Positions 21,662 through 34,217 of a stretch of DNA of 64,000 bases are shown here, one piece after another. A model generated the notes under the pieces. That model was not told the origin of the DNA, made no database searches, and saw nothing but the letters and a program-made list of their open reading frames with translations. The translations under genes and the position numbers were made by a program. Position 1 is the stretch's first letter, and each line of letters starts with the position of its first letter. The stretch comes from Taxillus chinensis (Eukaryota; Streptophyta; Magnoliopsida; Santalales; Loranthaceae): contig CM042088.1 in assembly GCA_023512835.1 (NCBI GenBank), forward strand, positions 5,758,078 through 5,822,077, read 5' to 3'.

Positions 21662-22910
21662 ACCAAACATAGCTTTAAGAGCAAATTAGTTAATTCAATA
21701 ACTGCTCCTCTACAACTTCTTCATATGGACCTCTGTGGTCCCATTTCTGTTCCTACACTAGCTGGTGCGAGATATACCCTTGTGGTTATCGATGATTTCA
21801 CTAGGTACACATGGGTAATGTTCCTGAAATCTAAGGATCAAACCTTTGAGCATCTTGTAGATCTTTTCAACTGGATAAGCAATTCACAAGGATTGAGCAT
21901 AAAATGCATCAGGAGTGATCATGGTACAGAATTTGATTTCTCACATATGAGATCTTATTGTTCTGAATAGGGCATTCAGCATGACTTCTCTGCGCCCAGA
22001 ACTCCACAACAAAATGGGGTAGCTGAGCATAAGAATCGCACTTTAGTCGAGGCTAGCAGATCTATGTTAGCAGGGGGAAAGCTTCCTCTCAGTCTATGGC
22101 TGAAGCTGTGTCCACTGCATGCTATGTTCAGAACAGAACTCTAATAAATAAATCTACCATGAAAACACCTTATGAGATGTGGAGAGGATGAAAGCCTTCA
22201 ATTTCATATTTCAGAGCTTTTGGGTGTACTTGCTATATATTGATCAATGGCAAAGAACCCCAGAATAAATTTGAACCAAAATCTGATAATGGGAATTTTG
22301 TCGGGTACTCATTACATAGCAAAGCTTATCGGGTCTTCAATAGAAAACTTTTAAAAGTTGAAGAATCTATCCATGTAACCTTTGATAAAGCTAACCTGGA
22401 TTGGTCTAAAGTTGCTTCTTCAAGTTCAAATGTACAGGTTCAGGACAGTAACAACGACTATTCAAAGTTTATGAATGTTCCTGCTACACACACTGACCAA
22501 CCACGTAGCACCAGAGAAGCACAAAGAAATGATACAGATGATGCTACGGATAAATCGGACTCTGGACCTCAATTCATCTCTGGACATATTTCTACGGATA
22601 TTCAAAATACCGGAGTACCTTCCAGTCCATCCGAACCAGTTACTACTGAAATGAACAGTATCGGAGAACCTCAGAGTACTCCAGAACCTGTTAATACTAA
22701 TAATACTGGTCCGGAACAAGCTTAATCGGTGGACGAACAAGAGCCACCTAATCTGGGAGGGCTTCAAGTTATTCAAGATCAACCATCACATGCACAGAAT
22801 TACAGGTGGACTCAAAACCACCCTCCAGAACAAGTGATTGGTGATCCTACTGTTGGTGTAAGAACAAGAGCAGCCACCTCCAACATTTGTCTTTACTCAT
22901 GTTTCTATCT
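21662..22910 (+). pseudogene. C3 integrase core and C-terminal region
   Basis: DDE residues visible in order: HMDLCGP (Asp, about 21725), IRSDHGTEF (Asp, about 21915) and NGVAEHKNRT (Glu, about 22018). Stops at 21968 and 22145 and a frameshift near 22080 interrupt it. The piece 22240-22725 is the C-terminal GKEP...FEPKSDNGNFVGY...YRVFNRK module with a long acidic Ser/Thr/Pro linker toward RT. Confidence 0.8.
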
Positions 22911-22967
22911 CAAATAGAACCAAAGGAGGTAGAGGAAGCTCTTCAGGATTCAAACTAGATAGAAGCC

Positions 22968-23119
22968 ATGCAAGAAGAGCTGAATCAATTTAAGAGAAAT
23001 GATGTGTGGACTCTAGTACCAAGGCCCAAGTCTCAGCAAGTCATTGGAGTTAAATGGGTGTTCCGGAACAAACTTGATACGGATGGTATAGTAATCCAGA
23101 ACAAAGCCAGACTGGTAGC
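22968..23119 (+). pseudogene. C3 reverse transcriptase, N-terminal stub
   Basis: MQEELNQFKRNDVWTLVPRP, then VIGVKWVFRNKLDTDG and NKARLVA are the first blocks of a Copia RT. The frame is cut at 23119, where a Ty3 LTR starts (TGTCATCACTGG). The remaining RT, including YVDD, and RNase H are not found on the far side of the insertion, so they were deleted. Confidence 0.85.
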
Positions 23120-24311
23120 TGTCATCACTGGTTTTCATCCGGGCCCGTTTAGGGTGAGCTCAAACTAAACTAATGGTGAGAAAATTTAGAGTCGCCACCA
23201 ACCGTTTTTGGGGTACAGTTGGATACCCTCTACTTTGAGTAGTTTAAAGGTGTATGGTCTGTGTTATCAGAGAAGGGTTCGGGAGTTGGTTACGTGTAGG
23301 GAAGGATTAGCACCCCTACAGCGCCCTTTCCATATCTAGTTTAGGAGGAGGAGGTTTTTTTTTTATTTGTACTGCCATGACTGGGTTAAGTTTCCTAAAA
23401 AGTTTATGATTTTTATTTAGCTAAGTTATTTATTGAAGTCATGGTGAAAATGGATTTACCCTAAATTTTTAAAGGGAATCCTAAAGGTTTTGGGTTTTTG
23501 TTTGAAGTGGATAATGAGATCCTACGGGTTGGTTTTGGTGTTTGGTTTTATTTTCGAAATTGAAGTCCTCAAATATGATTTTTTTCTTTTTTATTTTCCG
23601 TTTTTTTGTTTTTTTGTTTTTTTGTTTTTTTTTGGGTTAGAAAACATACATTTTTTGGTTTTTGTGTTTTGTAAAAAAAACATTTTGTTTTTGTTTTGCT
23701 TCATTTTTGGTTTTTTTTTTGTTTTTTTTGTTTTGTTTTTTTTTTTTGGTTTTGGCAATTGAAGTACTAATTTTGGTTTTCTTTTTTTTTTTTTGGTTTG
23801 AAAACATGAAAATGTTTTTTTGTTTGTTTTTGTTTTGTTTTGTTTTGTTTTTTTGTTTTTTGAAATGCATTTTTTCGGTTGTTGAAAATATTTTCTTTTT
23901 TTGTTGTTTCTTTTTGCAAGGATAAAACTATGAACTAACACAATAACATGTAAAGTGATGTGTGTGATTGTGACATCCACAAATTAAATAACGACCCACT
24001 TTTTTCTTTTTTTTTTGCCTCTCTTTTTTGCCTCTTTTTTTTTGAGTTTCCTTGTTATTACATATTACAACTTTGTGTGAAATGACAATTACAATCAATA
24101 AAACAAAAGAAAACAAATAAAAAACAAGAAAATGAAAAGAAACAACACAACACAACAATTAAAAAAAACAAGAGAATAGCGTAAGGCAATCGAAATGAAA
24201 AATTAACCCGACTTTATCTTGGATTTGGGGCTCTGATTGCTGCAATGTTGGCGGGAAGGCGTGACTCCTAAGATGGGTCGATGGGAATTGAGCTGGAAAT
24301 TGAGCAACGCT
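23120..24311 (-). mobile_element. Partial Tat/Ogre LTR (3' part only)
   Basis: On its own strand this is the last 1.2 kb of an LTR ending GTGATGACA, matching the equivalent part of 24312-27244. It is inserted after GTAGC in Copia RT. At 24312 a second, full LTR of the same family and orientation begins. The simplest reading is that a second element inserted into this LTR and the rest was later lost. Open frames at 23490-24158 are Phe/Lys-rich homopolymer products. Confidence 0.75.
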
Positions 24312-27244
24312 TGTCATCACTGGTTTTCGTCCGGGCCCTTTTGGGGTGAGCTCAAACTAGACCAATGGTGAGAAAATTTAGAGTCGCCACCAACTGTTTT
24401 TGGGGTACAGTTGGATACCCTCTACTTTGAGTAGTTTAAATGTGTGGTCTGCGTTATCAGAGAAACGTTCGGGAGTTGGTTACGTGTAGGGAAGGATTAG
24501 CACCCCTACAGCGCCCTTTCGGTATCTAATTTAGGAGGAGGAGGTTTTTATTTTATTTGTACTGCCATGACTAGGTTAAGTTTCCTAAAGAAGTCTATGA
24601 TTTTTATTTAGCTAAGTTATTTATTAAAGTCGTGGTTAAAATGAATTTTCCCTAAATTTCTAAAGGGTATCCTAAAAATTTTGGGTTTTTATTTGAAGTG
24701 GAGAATGAGATCCTACGAGTTGATTTTGGTTTTTGGTTTTGCTTTTGGAAATTGAAGTCCTAAAAAATGTTTTTTTCCCCTTTTTTTTTTGTTTTTTTGT
24801 TTTTTTTTGTTAGAAAACATACATTTTTTTGTTTTTTATGTTTTGTAAAAAACATTTTGTTTTGGTTTGCTTCATTTCTTTGTTTTTTCTTTTTTTTTTC
24901 TTTTTTTTTTTGATTTTGGAAATTGAAGTTCCAATTTTGATTTTCTTCTCTTTTTTTGGTTTGAAAACATAGAAACGTTTGTTTTTTTTGTTTTGTTTTT
25001 TCAAGGAGACATTTTGAACACATTTTGAAAACATGTTATAGAAGATGTTTTGGAAAAACATTTTGTGGAATACCTTTTGTTATTTTTTTGTGTGTTTTTT
25101 TAAAGCTTTGAACCTAAATCTACACGTTTCAACAATTGAAAAATACATAGGAACACATATATCAAAATAAATGTGGAGTGTGTGAGTGTGACATCCACAA
25201 AAGAAAAATAAAATCACTCTTTTTTTCTTTTTCTTTTTTTTCATCTTCTCCCTTTGCTCTCTCTCTTTTTCTTTCTTTGTTGTTTTTTGTTTGCTATACT
25301 TTACATATTACAACATACACATATACAAAGGAAAGTGAAATACAAAGGAAACACAACGCAACAAATAAAAGAAAAAAAAGAAAAAGAAATACAAGGAAAT
25401 ATTAAGAATTATATCAAAATCAATGTAAATAAGCTGAAAAGTAATGAAGAAATAAGAGCTGAACCGACTTTGGGGTTTACAATACCAATCTTCTGTTTGA
25501 GCTCCCGCCGGCACTGATAGTCACTTGCTCGAATTAGAACCAACAGATCTGGCAGTGGGACTTGTGAAGAGGCTTTCTTGGTATTTGGAGATAGGAGGGC
25601 TGAAGTGGGCGTGAGAGAAAGAGGGGGCTGAAGTTGGAGTTGTTTTTGTGTTTTTTTTGTGCTGAAAAAAGGAACTGGACGAGATAGGAGAGAAAGAAGA
25701 TGAAGGGGTGATGTTTTTATTGCAGAATAGCAGGAAAACTGGATATAAAGGCTAGTAGAGTAGAAAGATTGGACGTAATCCTCTCTTTTCGGGGTTTGAA
25801 CCTCTTTTTTTTTCTTTTTTCTTCACGAACTCTCTTCCTTTTTTTTTTAAAAACCCCCAATAGCCTTCTCTTTTTTCAACGATCCTCTCTTTTTTTTTTT
25901 CAACCCAACAGCCTCTCCTGCGCAGGGGCGGACGACTGCATCTTAAAGGGCTGCAAAAAACTTTTGGCTGGGCTCATTAATTGCTGCAATAAATGTTTTG
26001 TCGGGTGCATTATTATTTGCAGATCAGTGCTTGGTCGGGTGAACAGCTTATGCGGAGAAAGGGGAGCTCGTGATTGCCTTTTGAATTTGTATTTTAGCAG
26101 CGCATGTGACTGACAAGTTGTTGAGAAATGACTCCTTGTCAGATGGCCAGCGCAGAAGACGGGTCTCGTGAAGCCAGCGAGAAAAAGAAAGAAAGAAAAA
26201 AAACAGCGCACGGAGCCAACGAGAAATGCCAACCAGCGAAGGTCAAAGGGGTCAGAGGGTCAAAGTGTCGGCAGGTCGGAGTGTCGGCAGGGTCGAAGCT
26301 TCGGTGGGTCGAAATTTCGGTGGGGCGAAAGTTAACGGTCAATGGGTCGAAGTGTCGGCAGGTCGAAGGTCAATGGTCAACGGGTTGAAGGGTCGAAGGT
26401 CGGAGGTTGACAGGCTTTGAGGGTCCGTGGGTCGTAGGTCAAGGCGTCGCAGGGTCAAGGGTCGAAGGGTCGAAGGTCGGAGTGTCGGCAGTGGGGCTTC
26501 GAGGCTTCGAGACTTAGGGGGTTGAAGGTCGAAAGGGCGAGTTGAAGGTCGGAGGGTTATAGGCTTCGAGGGTCAAGGGTCGAAGGGTCGAAGGTCGGAG
26601 TGTCGGCAGCGGGGCTTCGAGGCTTCGAGAGTTAGGGGGTTGAAGGTCGAAAGGGCGAGTCGAAGGTCGGAGTGTCGGCAGCGGGGCTTCGAGGCTTCGA
26701 AGGTCAATGGGTCGAAGTGTCGACAGGTCAACGGTCAACGGTCAACAGTCAACGCCGAAGTTTTTTTTTTCTTACCCTTCACCTAAAATGTAAAAATGGA
26801 TAACTTTCCAGGAATTGTTTGGGGAGATCCGTATTCACCTAAATTGACGCTTTGAAGAATTTTGCATGGCCGCTTTTTCGGGCGATTTGGACCAGGGGCA
26901 TTGACCGTCTTTTGGCAAGTTTCAACTTTTTCCAACGAAAGTTGTTTTGGCCATAACTTCTTCATTATAAGTCCGATTTGAGCTCGGTCAAGTGTGTTAG
27001 TCTCCAATTTTCATCCTCTATCACCTGGTGTTGGTCTTGGGGCGCTTCAAAGATTTGTAGAAGAAGTCATTAATTTTGGACTCCCCCGTCCATGTCAATT
27101 GTATTCATCTCGTGCAAATTGGGGTAAACCATTCCTTGGAAGTACGGGATCATTGTTGACCTGTTCAACGAGGTATATGGCATAGGCAGAAAGGTATATC
27201 AAATGGGGTTAGTATGTCCAACCCGTCCAAAATGGGATCCAACA
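24312..27244 (-). repeat. 3' LTR of GB (2.9 kb)
   Basis: Own-strand ends are TGTTGGATCCC...GTGATGACA. It has the same parts as the LTR at 10412-13034 but is longer, with an expanded GTCGAAGG word array (26236-26758) and homopolymer regions. The adjacent PPT (27245-27258) and tandem-repeat 3' UTR show it is the 3' LTR. Lys/Phe-rich frames at 24760-25517 are low-complexity artefacts. Confidence 0.87.
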
Positions 27245-27259
27245 GCTGCCCCTCTTTGT
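27245..27259 (-). other. GB polypurine tract
   Basis: On the minus strand, CACAAAGAGGGGCAGC directly precedes the LTR start TGTTGGATCC. The same tract with one change (AAAGAGAGGCAGT) precedes the G2 3' LTR at 42435-42447. It primes plus-strand DNA synthesis and fixes the LTR orientation. Confidence 0.78.
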
Positions 27260-27469
27260 GCACTGTTTGTATACAGACAACGTTCAAAGATAAAAAGGGA
27301 GCCATTTTGGATGGGTTGGAGCACTTACCTGACTTACCTAGCACAGGGGAAGAAGTGCGACGGTTGGGTCTGTCCCCGAGAGGGAAAAGGGCTTCATAGA
27401 TCGGTGGACTTGGATAATACTTTGATGCGGCATCTGAGGCTGCCTACGATGTAAAGATATGGGAGATTG

Positions 27470-28410
27470 AAAGCCTACAACAATGACAGGCTTGAACTGA
27501 AAAGTGAAAAGGCCCACAAAAATGGTGGGCGTGAACTAAAAATTGAAAGGCCCACAGAAACGATAGGCTCGAATTGAAAATGGATAGCCCACAACAACGA
27601 TAGGCTTGAATTGAAAATGGATAGCCCATAGCAACGATAGGCTTGAACTGAAAAAGTGAAAAGGCCCACAAAAATGGTGGGCGTGAACTAAAAATTGAAA
27701 GGCCCACAGCAACGATAGGCTCGAATTGAAAATGGATAGCCCATAGCAACAATAGGCTTGAATTGAATATGGGTAGCCCACAGCAATGATAGGCTTGAAC
27801 TGAAAAATGTAAGGCCCACAGCAACGATAGGCTCGAATTGAGAATGGATAGCCCACAGCAACGATAGGCTTTGGTTAAAAAATGAAAAGCCCATAGCAAT
27901 GATAGGCTTGAACTGAAAAGTGAAAAAGGCCCACAAAAATGGTGGGCGTGAACTAAAAATTGAAAGGCCCACAGCAACGATAGGCTCGAATTAAAAATGG
28001 ATAGCCCACAGCAACGATAGGCTTGAATTGAAAATGGAAAACCCACAGCAACAATAGGCGTAAACTGAAAATGGAAAAGCCCATAGCAACGATAGGCTTA
28101 AATTGAAAATGGAAAAGGCCACAGCAACGTTAGGCTTAAACTGAAAAATGGAAAGCCCACAGCAACGACAGGCTTAAACTGAAAAATGGAAAGCCCACAG
28201 CAACGATAGGCTTAAAGTGAAGATGGAAAGCCTACAGCAACGTTAGGCTTGAATAAAAAAATCGAAAGGCCCACGGCAATGAAAGGCTCGAATTGAAAAT
28301 GGATAGCCCACAGCAATGATAGGCTTGAATTGAAAATGGATAGCCCACAACAACGATTGGCTTGAATTGGAAATGAAAAGCCCACAGCAATGATAGGCTT
28401 AAACTGGAAA
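27470..28410 (-). repeat. 3' UTR tandem repeat, ~37-41 bp unit, about two dozen copies
   Basis: Plus-strand unit GCCCACAGCAACGATAGGCTTGAATTGAAAATGGATA with variants (AAAATGGTGGGCGTGAACTAAAAA in some units), so two subtypes alternate in higher-order blocks. It lies between integrase and the PPT. All minus frames stay open by composition, which gives a spurious 200-codon frame (27444-28046). Tandem repeats at this place are known from Ogre-type elements and can seed satellites. Confidence 0.88.
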
Positions 28411-29549
28411 GACTTGTTGGAGCAACAATTGGTAGTTGGGGAAATGCTTTAAGGAATTGGTGAGTTTGGGAAGTAACCCAATTTAAGCTCCCTCTACGAG
28501 TTCACTCCAGGAGATCGCTCTACGAGGTGACCCAAAATGGGAAACGTTTGTCAATTGCCAAAAGGATGCGTTTAGAGCTTGGGGAAATTGCAAAGAAAGA
28601 GTTATACAGTTGAACAAAGAAAGCTAGGATAGCTTGGTGAGAAGCTTGCTGGGTATGAGCTCCTAGGATCTTCAGAGGCGGCAACATTCCTGAAATTATA
28701 GAGTATGCTGAATGTATGCAAATGATGCATGGAATGCAATGTGCTGTATGCGGGGATGCATAAACCTCAACTTGTGGTGAAATATGATGCAATGCGATGT
28801 ATGCATCGTATGCCATGTGATGTATCACTGAGGGTTTCTCAGGATGAAAATGTCGTTGGAGAGGTTGGCTAACATTTAACTTGTTGGGGCACAATGTTCT
28901 CTTTGGATGGAGAGTTTGTCCTGTCTTTGCTGGGGAACTCCCTGTTGTGCATGAAGGGTCTGTTAAATTTCACTTCGCCATATTAAGGAGCTTGACTTGA
29001 CGGCTTCTCTGGGGATAGTGATGTTCTGCGGAGATATGAGTACTCCGAGTTGGGGGCCTTAAGTTGTTTGGGGATTTTGAGCTTGGCCCTACTCATAAGG
29101 CAATGCTAGAAGAGCTTACTGGGGATTTAAGATGTTCTACTTAAATGTGAAATGAAGACGATGTAACATGATTAAAGAGATAAAAAAGATGTTTGCTGGT
29201 TTAATTCCACAAAACATATTTATATCATAAAAAAGTGTCCTATTGTTATAATATGATAAACAGAATCACAAGTCTTTAAAAGTATAATGTACAAATTTGA
29301 TTCGAGTGTGCCGCAGGTTTGACCAAGTCTTCCACTATTTGCAGCCGCTGTTTTTTGGATGATGTTGTCTCTACTGCTTGTAACGGACCCTATTTGTTGT
29401 GGTCGTCCTGGTCCTTTCAGAAAGGGCACCAAACTGATTTCACCCTTCAAGATTTATTGTTGACTTTGTATTTTACCCTTGGTGCCCTTTCGGGTTTTCA
29501 CCAAGTCCGCTCATTACAGGAATGAGAATCTTGTGGGGAGGTATGAGAG
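28411..29549 (-). other. GB 3' UTR, conserved part
   Basis: Non-coding stretch between integrase and the tandem repeats. It contains a series of ATGCAT-rich words (28720-28830) and a block matching 41330-41520 of G2 in reverse, so it is conserved between copies although untranslated. The GGGCACCAAGGGTAAAATACAAAG block occurs once (29415-29515). No gene recognised. Confidence 0.6.
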
Positions 29550-31771
29550 TTAAGCATAAAACTTTTTGACAGCGTCACTATTCATTGGATTAGGAAGCTC
29601 ATCTCCGTCCATTTTGGCAAGGATCAATGCGCCTCCCGAGAATGCTTTTTTCACAACATATGGGCCTTCATAATTGGGAGTCCACTTGCCTCTATGGTCG
29701 TGTTGAATTGGTAAGATCTTCTTAAGGACAAGATCACCCTCTTGAAAGCTTCTGGGCTTCACCTTTTTATTGTAATTGTTCATCATTCTCTGTTGATACA
29801 GCTATCCTCTGCAAACTGCTGCCAAGCGCTTGCCCTCAATTAAATTCAACTGCTCATAACGACTTTGGGCCCATTCTGCTTCTTCGAGTTGAGTATCCTT
29901 AAGTACTCGGAGGGAAGGTATCTCCACTTCGACCGGTAGAACTGCTTCCATGCCGTAGACCAAAGAAAATGGAGTTGCCCCGGTCGATGTACGCACTGAG
30001 GTATGATAAGCATGCAAAGCGTATGGTAGCTTCTCGTGCCAATCTTTGTATGTTTCAGTCATTTTTCTGATAATGTTCTTGATGTTCTTGTTGGCTGCCT
30101 CGACTGCTCCATTCATCTTTGGGCGATAGGGGGTCGAGTTGCGGTGTTGAATTTTGTATGTTTCACACAACCTCCCTATCATTCGACTGTTTAAATTGGC
30201 AGCATTGTCCGTTAAGATCTGCTTGGGAAGCCATATCGGCATATGATGTTGTTTCGCATAAATCGAAGTACCACAGCCTGTGTGACATTAGCATATGATG
30301 CTGCTTCTACCCACTTGGTGAAGTAATCAATGGCTACCAAAATGAAACGATGACCATTAGAAGCTTTTGGAGATATTGGCCCGATAACGTCAATGCCCCA
30401 AAGCGAGAACGGCCACGGGGAAACCATCACGTGTAGTTTGGACGGCGGTACTTGGATCTTATCGCCATAAATTTGACACTTGAGGCATTTGCGCATATAT
30501 TCAATGCAATCTTTTTCCATGGTGACCCAATAGTAGCCCATTCGCATGATTTGTCTTGTTAATGCATGTCCGTTTGCATGTGAACCACATTCCCCTTCGT
30601 GCACTTCTTTCATTATTTGTGTCGATTCTTCTTTTGCCACACACCGCAATAACACCATGTCATGGTTTCTCTTGTACAGAATCGAGCCATCAAGATAATA
30701 GTTGGATGCTGAACTTCGGATATTTCTTTTATCAGACTCAGAGGCCTCAGCTGGATACTCTTGTTTAAGCAAGTATTGTCTGATATCATTATACCAGGGC
30801 TTTTCTTCGGTATTTTCGTCAATGACCATGCAATGTGCAGGAGCATCTTGTATGCGGATATCAAAAGACTGAACTTCCAACTTTGTGTCTAGGCGAAGCA
30901 GGGAGGCTAGAGTTGCCAGCGCGTCAAGGATCTGATTGTATTCCCTAGGCATATGCTCAAATGTGATGTCTTCAAATTGCTCGGCTAACTCCGTAACGTT
31001 CTTCCGATATGGGATTAATTTGTGGTTTCGAGTCTCCCATTTGCCCCTTACTTGAAAAATGATGAGTGCCGAATCGCCGAACACTCGTAATTTTTTGATT
31101 CCTTTGTTAATGGCTTCTTGAAGTCCCATCACACAAGCCTCATATTCTGCTACATTGTTTGTGCAAGGGAAGGTTAGCTTTGCCGCCATGGGGAAATGTT
31201 CACCTTTTGGGGATATCAGGATGGCCCCAATACCATGCCCCGAGAGACTGGAGGCTCCATCGAACCACATCGTCCATATGTCTGATACTTCGGCCGAAAT
31301 GATGTTGATGTGCTCATCCGGGAAGCCAATAGTCATGGGCTCGTAATCTTCTAGTGCTCTGTCTGCCAGATAGTCGGCTAGTGCACTTCCTTTTATGGCT
31401 TTTTGAGGTATGTAAATGATATCGTACTCTGATAGGATCAACTGCCATTTAGCGATTCTTCCAGAAATAGATGGTTTTTCCAAGAGATATTTGAGTGGAT
31501 CATGCCTCAAAATCAGCCATGTGGTATGATAAAGAGTGTATTGCCTCAATCGTCTTGTTATCCAAACAAGGGCACAGCACGTCTTCTCCAAGGGTGTGTA
31601 GTTTTCTTCATTGATGGTGAAGTTCTTGCTGAGGTAATAAATGGCCTGCTCCTTCTTGCCTGTAGAATCGTGTTGCCCTAAGACACAACCCATCGCTGAC
31701 TCCTGAACGGTCAAGTATAAGATCAGAGGTCTATCCGGTACTGGTGGGACCAAAACAGGTGGATTAGACAA
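29550..31771 (-). pseudogene. GB RNase H, second RNase H and integrase
   Basis: The piece 30212-31771 (519 codons) holds the first RNase H (YTPLEKTCCALVW), the second RNase H (MWFDGASS, NNVAEYEA, FGDSA), the integrase zinc region (HEGECGSHANGHALTRQIMRMGYY, CLKCQIYGDKI) and the first catalytic Asp (WGIDVIG). A frameshift near 30220 moves to 29802-30242 with TDNAANLNS (Asp) and NGAVEAANKNIKN (Glu). A last shift leads to 29550-29786 with RGKWTPNYEGPYVVKKA, a GPY/F module and no chromodomain. Two frameshifts, otherwise well kept. Confidence 0.87.
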
Positions 31772-31774
31772 GTA

Positions 31775-32602
31775 TTATTTGACCTTGTCAAAAGCTTCTT
31801 GACACTTATCATTCCAAATTTCGGGGTTGTTCTTCCGTAAAGTCTTGAAAATGGGTTCGCATGTGGCTATTAATTGGGAAATAAATCGGGCAATATAATT
31901 CAGTCGCCCTAGGAATCCTCTAACCTCCTTGATGGTCCGTGGTGGCGGCATCTCTTGGATAGCTCGAACTTTATCTGGATCGATTTCAACTCCTTTTTGG
32001 CTCACAATGAAACCTAACAGTTTTCCCGACATGGCTCCGAAAGTGCACTTTTCGAGGTTCAATTTCAGCTGATATTTCCGTAGCCTATTGAAGAGCTTGC
32101 GGAGTACTTCGATATGATCTTTAGTGCTTCGTGATTTGGCTATCATGTCGTCCACATATACTTCGATTTCCTTATGCATCATGTCGTGGAATAGGGTCAC
32201 CATGGCTCGCTGATAAGTTGCCCCTGCGTTCCTTAGACCAAAAGGCATCACATTATAGCAGAAAATGCCCCAAAGTGTCGTGAATGTGGTCCTCTCTTTA
32301 TGTTCGGGGGCCATACGAATTTGATTATAGCCCGAGAAACCATCCATGAATGAGAATAGGGCGTGTTTTGTTGTATTATCCACTAAGGTATCAATATGAG
32401 GAAGCGGGAAGTTGTCTTTCGGACTGGCCCAGTTCAGATCTCTATAATCGACACACATGTGTACTTGGCCTCCTTTTTTCGGTACTGGTACAACATTGGC
32501 CACCCATTCTGGATAATGGGAGACACTTAGGAAACCTGCCTCCCATTGCTTTTTGACTTCTTCTTTAATCTTCAGTATCATCTCTGGTCTCATTCTTCGC
32601 AA
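31775..32602 (-). pseudogene. GB reverse transcriptase
   Basis: A 275-codon open RT core: VPVPKKGGQVHMCVDYRDLN, FSFMDGFSGYNQIRMAP, FGLRNAGATYQRAM, catalytic YVDD at 32147-32158 (residues 149-152) and the thumb region FLGRLNYIARFISQL. Only one stop (TAA at 31775-31777) separates it from the RNase H frame that follows. The start codon is internal to the polyprotein and has no meaning as a true start. Confidence 0.88.
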
Positions 32603-33467
32603 TTTCTACTGTACTGGCTTGCACTTGGGCTTCACGGGAATGTGATGTTGCACTATATCTGTGTCTAATCCGGGCATATCTTGGTATGACCATGCAAAAA
32701 TGGTCGATGTAGCTTCTTAACAGCTCGATTAACTTCTTCCTGATGCCGGTAGCTATTAAAGACCCCACCCTCAATTCTTTTGGTTCAGCTGTTGTCCCCA
32801 AGTTCACTGTTTCTACTGGGTCCTCACTTGGAATGGATAAGCGATCATCCTTTTCCAATAGACGTATGATCTCTCCCGGTATCTCGGGTATCTCCTCTAC
32901 CTCATTCTCGTTAGCTTCAAACACGAGCTGCTCCCAGTTTGGACTTTGTTCAAACCTTTGGCATCTCGTTTCGCCTTCGTATACTATGTTTTCATTGACA
33001 TTGTGATACCTGCTTATAAGAGAATGACAAGTTGGTAACCAAATATGATATGCATTTGTTATGAATGGAATGCACCATAAAAGATTTTGCAAAACACATT
33101 TTATTGGAAGGTTTAAGGAAAAACAAATGTTCACAGCTTCAAAGTACATTAAAATAGAATACATTAAATCCCAGCGACCCGTAAGCATTACATTATGGGG
33201 AGGTCCAGGCTGGTCCAATTGTTCAATGGCTGGTTGGGATCCTCTCGCACTAACTGAACCATCTCGCTTGGTGCATGCTCATTTGTGTCCAATACGGCTA
33301 CAGTCCCCGTCTTGGGTTCAGGTTGGCTCTTATGGATAAACCCTCCACTCCGGAATGTAACATTCAAGGGGGGGGGGGGGGGGAAGCTTCTCCTTTCTTC
33401 AGGTAATGGTCTTTTCTGCAACCTTGCCATTCTGATTTCCCTTTTCTTGGTAACTTCCCTTTGTCTG
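32603..33467 (-). pseudogene. GB pol linker between G-patch and RT
   Basis: Pieces 32565-33218 and 33188-33430. The first has VFEANENEVEEIPEIPGEIIRLLEKDD, an acidic spacer, and the second a basic stretch with a Pro-rich segment. A run of 15 or more G (about 33368-33383, Pro codons on the minus strand) suggests polymerase slippage here. No catalytic motif. Confidence 0.6.
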
Positions 33468-34217
33468 TCAGCTTTTGTAGGGACGTAGCCTAGCCCAAAC
33501 TTTTCGGTATTTTCTCGGATGGTCAGGGGTTTCTAAATCCCTTGAGTTGTAAGGCCTAATCCTTGCCCCGGTTTTGTACCCCTGTTTGATCATAGTGACT
33601 GCAACCATCTTTGCTGCCTTCGAGAGGCGATGGTCTGGGGCAGAAGTGATATTCACCATCTCAAAAGCCCGATAGGAGCATTCTGGCACATCTTCGTTGC
33701 TTTCAATATAAGGAACTGATGCCGGTTTGGTGATGAGGAAACTTGTCTCTCCAGAGATGCAGATGAGCTGGTCCCCCATTACAAACTTTATCTTCTGGTG
33801 GAGACTTGATGGCACCGCTCCTGCCATGTGGATCCAGGGTCTTCCCAACAAACAGCTGTAATATGGCGTGATGTCCATCACCTGAAATTCCACCGTAAAA
33901 GTAGTTGGCCCAATCATGAGCGGAATATCCAGAGTTCCCACCACGTCACGCTTTCCTCCATCGAATGCTCATACTTTCATCGTACAAGGACGCATATAGG
34001 ATGCGTCGATTGGAAGTTGCTGCAGTATATGCAAGGGCATAATGTTTAAGGCAGAGCCGTTGTCAATGAGTACTCGGGCTATGGTATGCTCTTTACATTT
34101 GACTATAATGTGTAGAGCTTTTATGTGCCCCTTTCCTTCTTGGGGTAGCTCGTCATCTCCAAAGCTAATGACGTTGTTCATGATGAGGTTACTGGCGATT
34201 CCATCAACATTTGCCAC
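33468..34217 (-). pseudogene. GB aspartic protease with G-patch remnant
   Basis: 34217-33969 has the FGDDELPQ lead-in and the active-site strand VLIDNGSALNIMPLHIL. 33944-33468 has VGTLDIPLMIGP, VMDITPYYSCLLGRPWIH and, at its end, a decayed G-patch (MIKQGYKTGARIRP, where G1 still reads GYKRGQGLGP). The two are separated by a frameshift near 33960. Confidence 0.75.

Noticed and set aside
23120..24311. Reading 23120-27244 as one long LTR.
   Set aside because: The start TGTCATCACTGG and about 1 kb after it occur twice, at 23120 and 24312, so there are two LTR copies, one partial.
23490..25517. Phe-rich and Lys-rich open frames of 75-129 codons on both strands.
   Set aside because: They are translations of T/A homopolymer tracts inside Tat/Ogre LTRs; no domain and no conservation between LTR copies.
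27444..28046. A 200-codon open frame rich in Cys, Gly, Leu and Phe on the minus strand.
   Set aside because: It lies wholly inside the 37-41 bp tandem repeat; several frames are open there by composition and unit lengths are not multiples of three.
27470..28410. Regular repeats that at first look like a CRISPR array.
   Set aside because: No unique spacers between repeats, two diverged subtypes, and a position in the 3' UTR of a plant retrotransposon.
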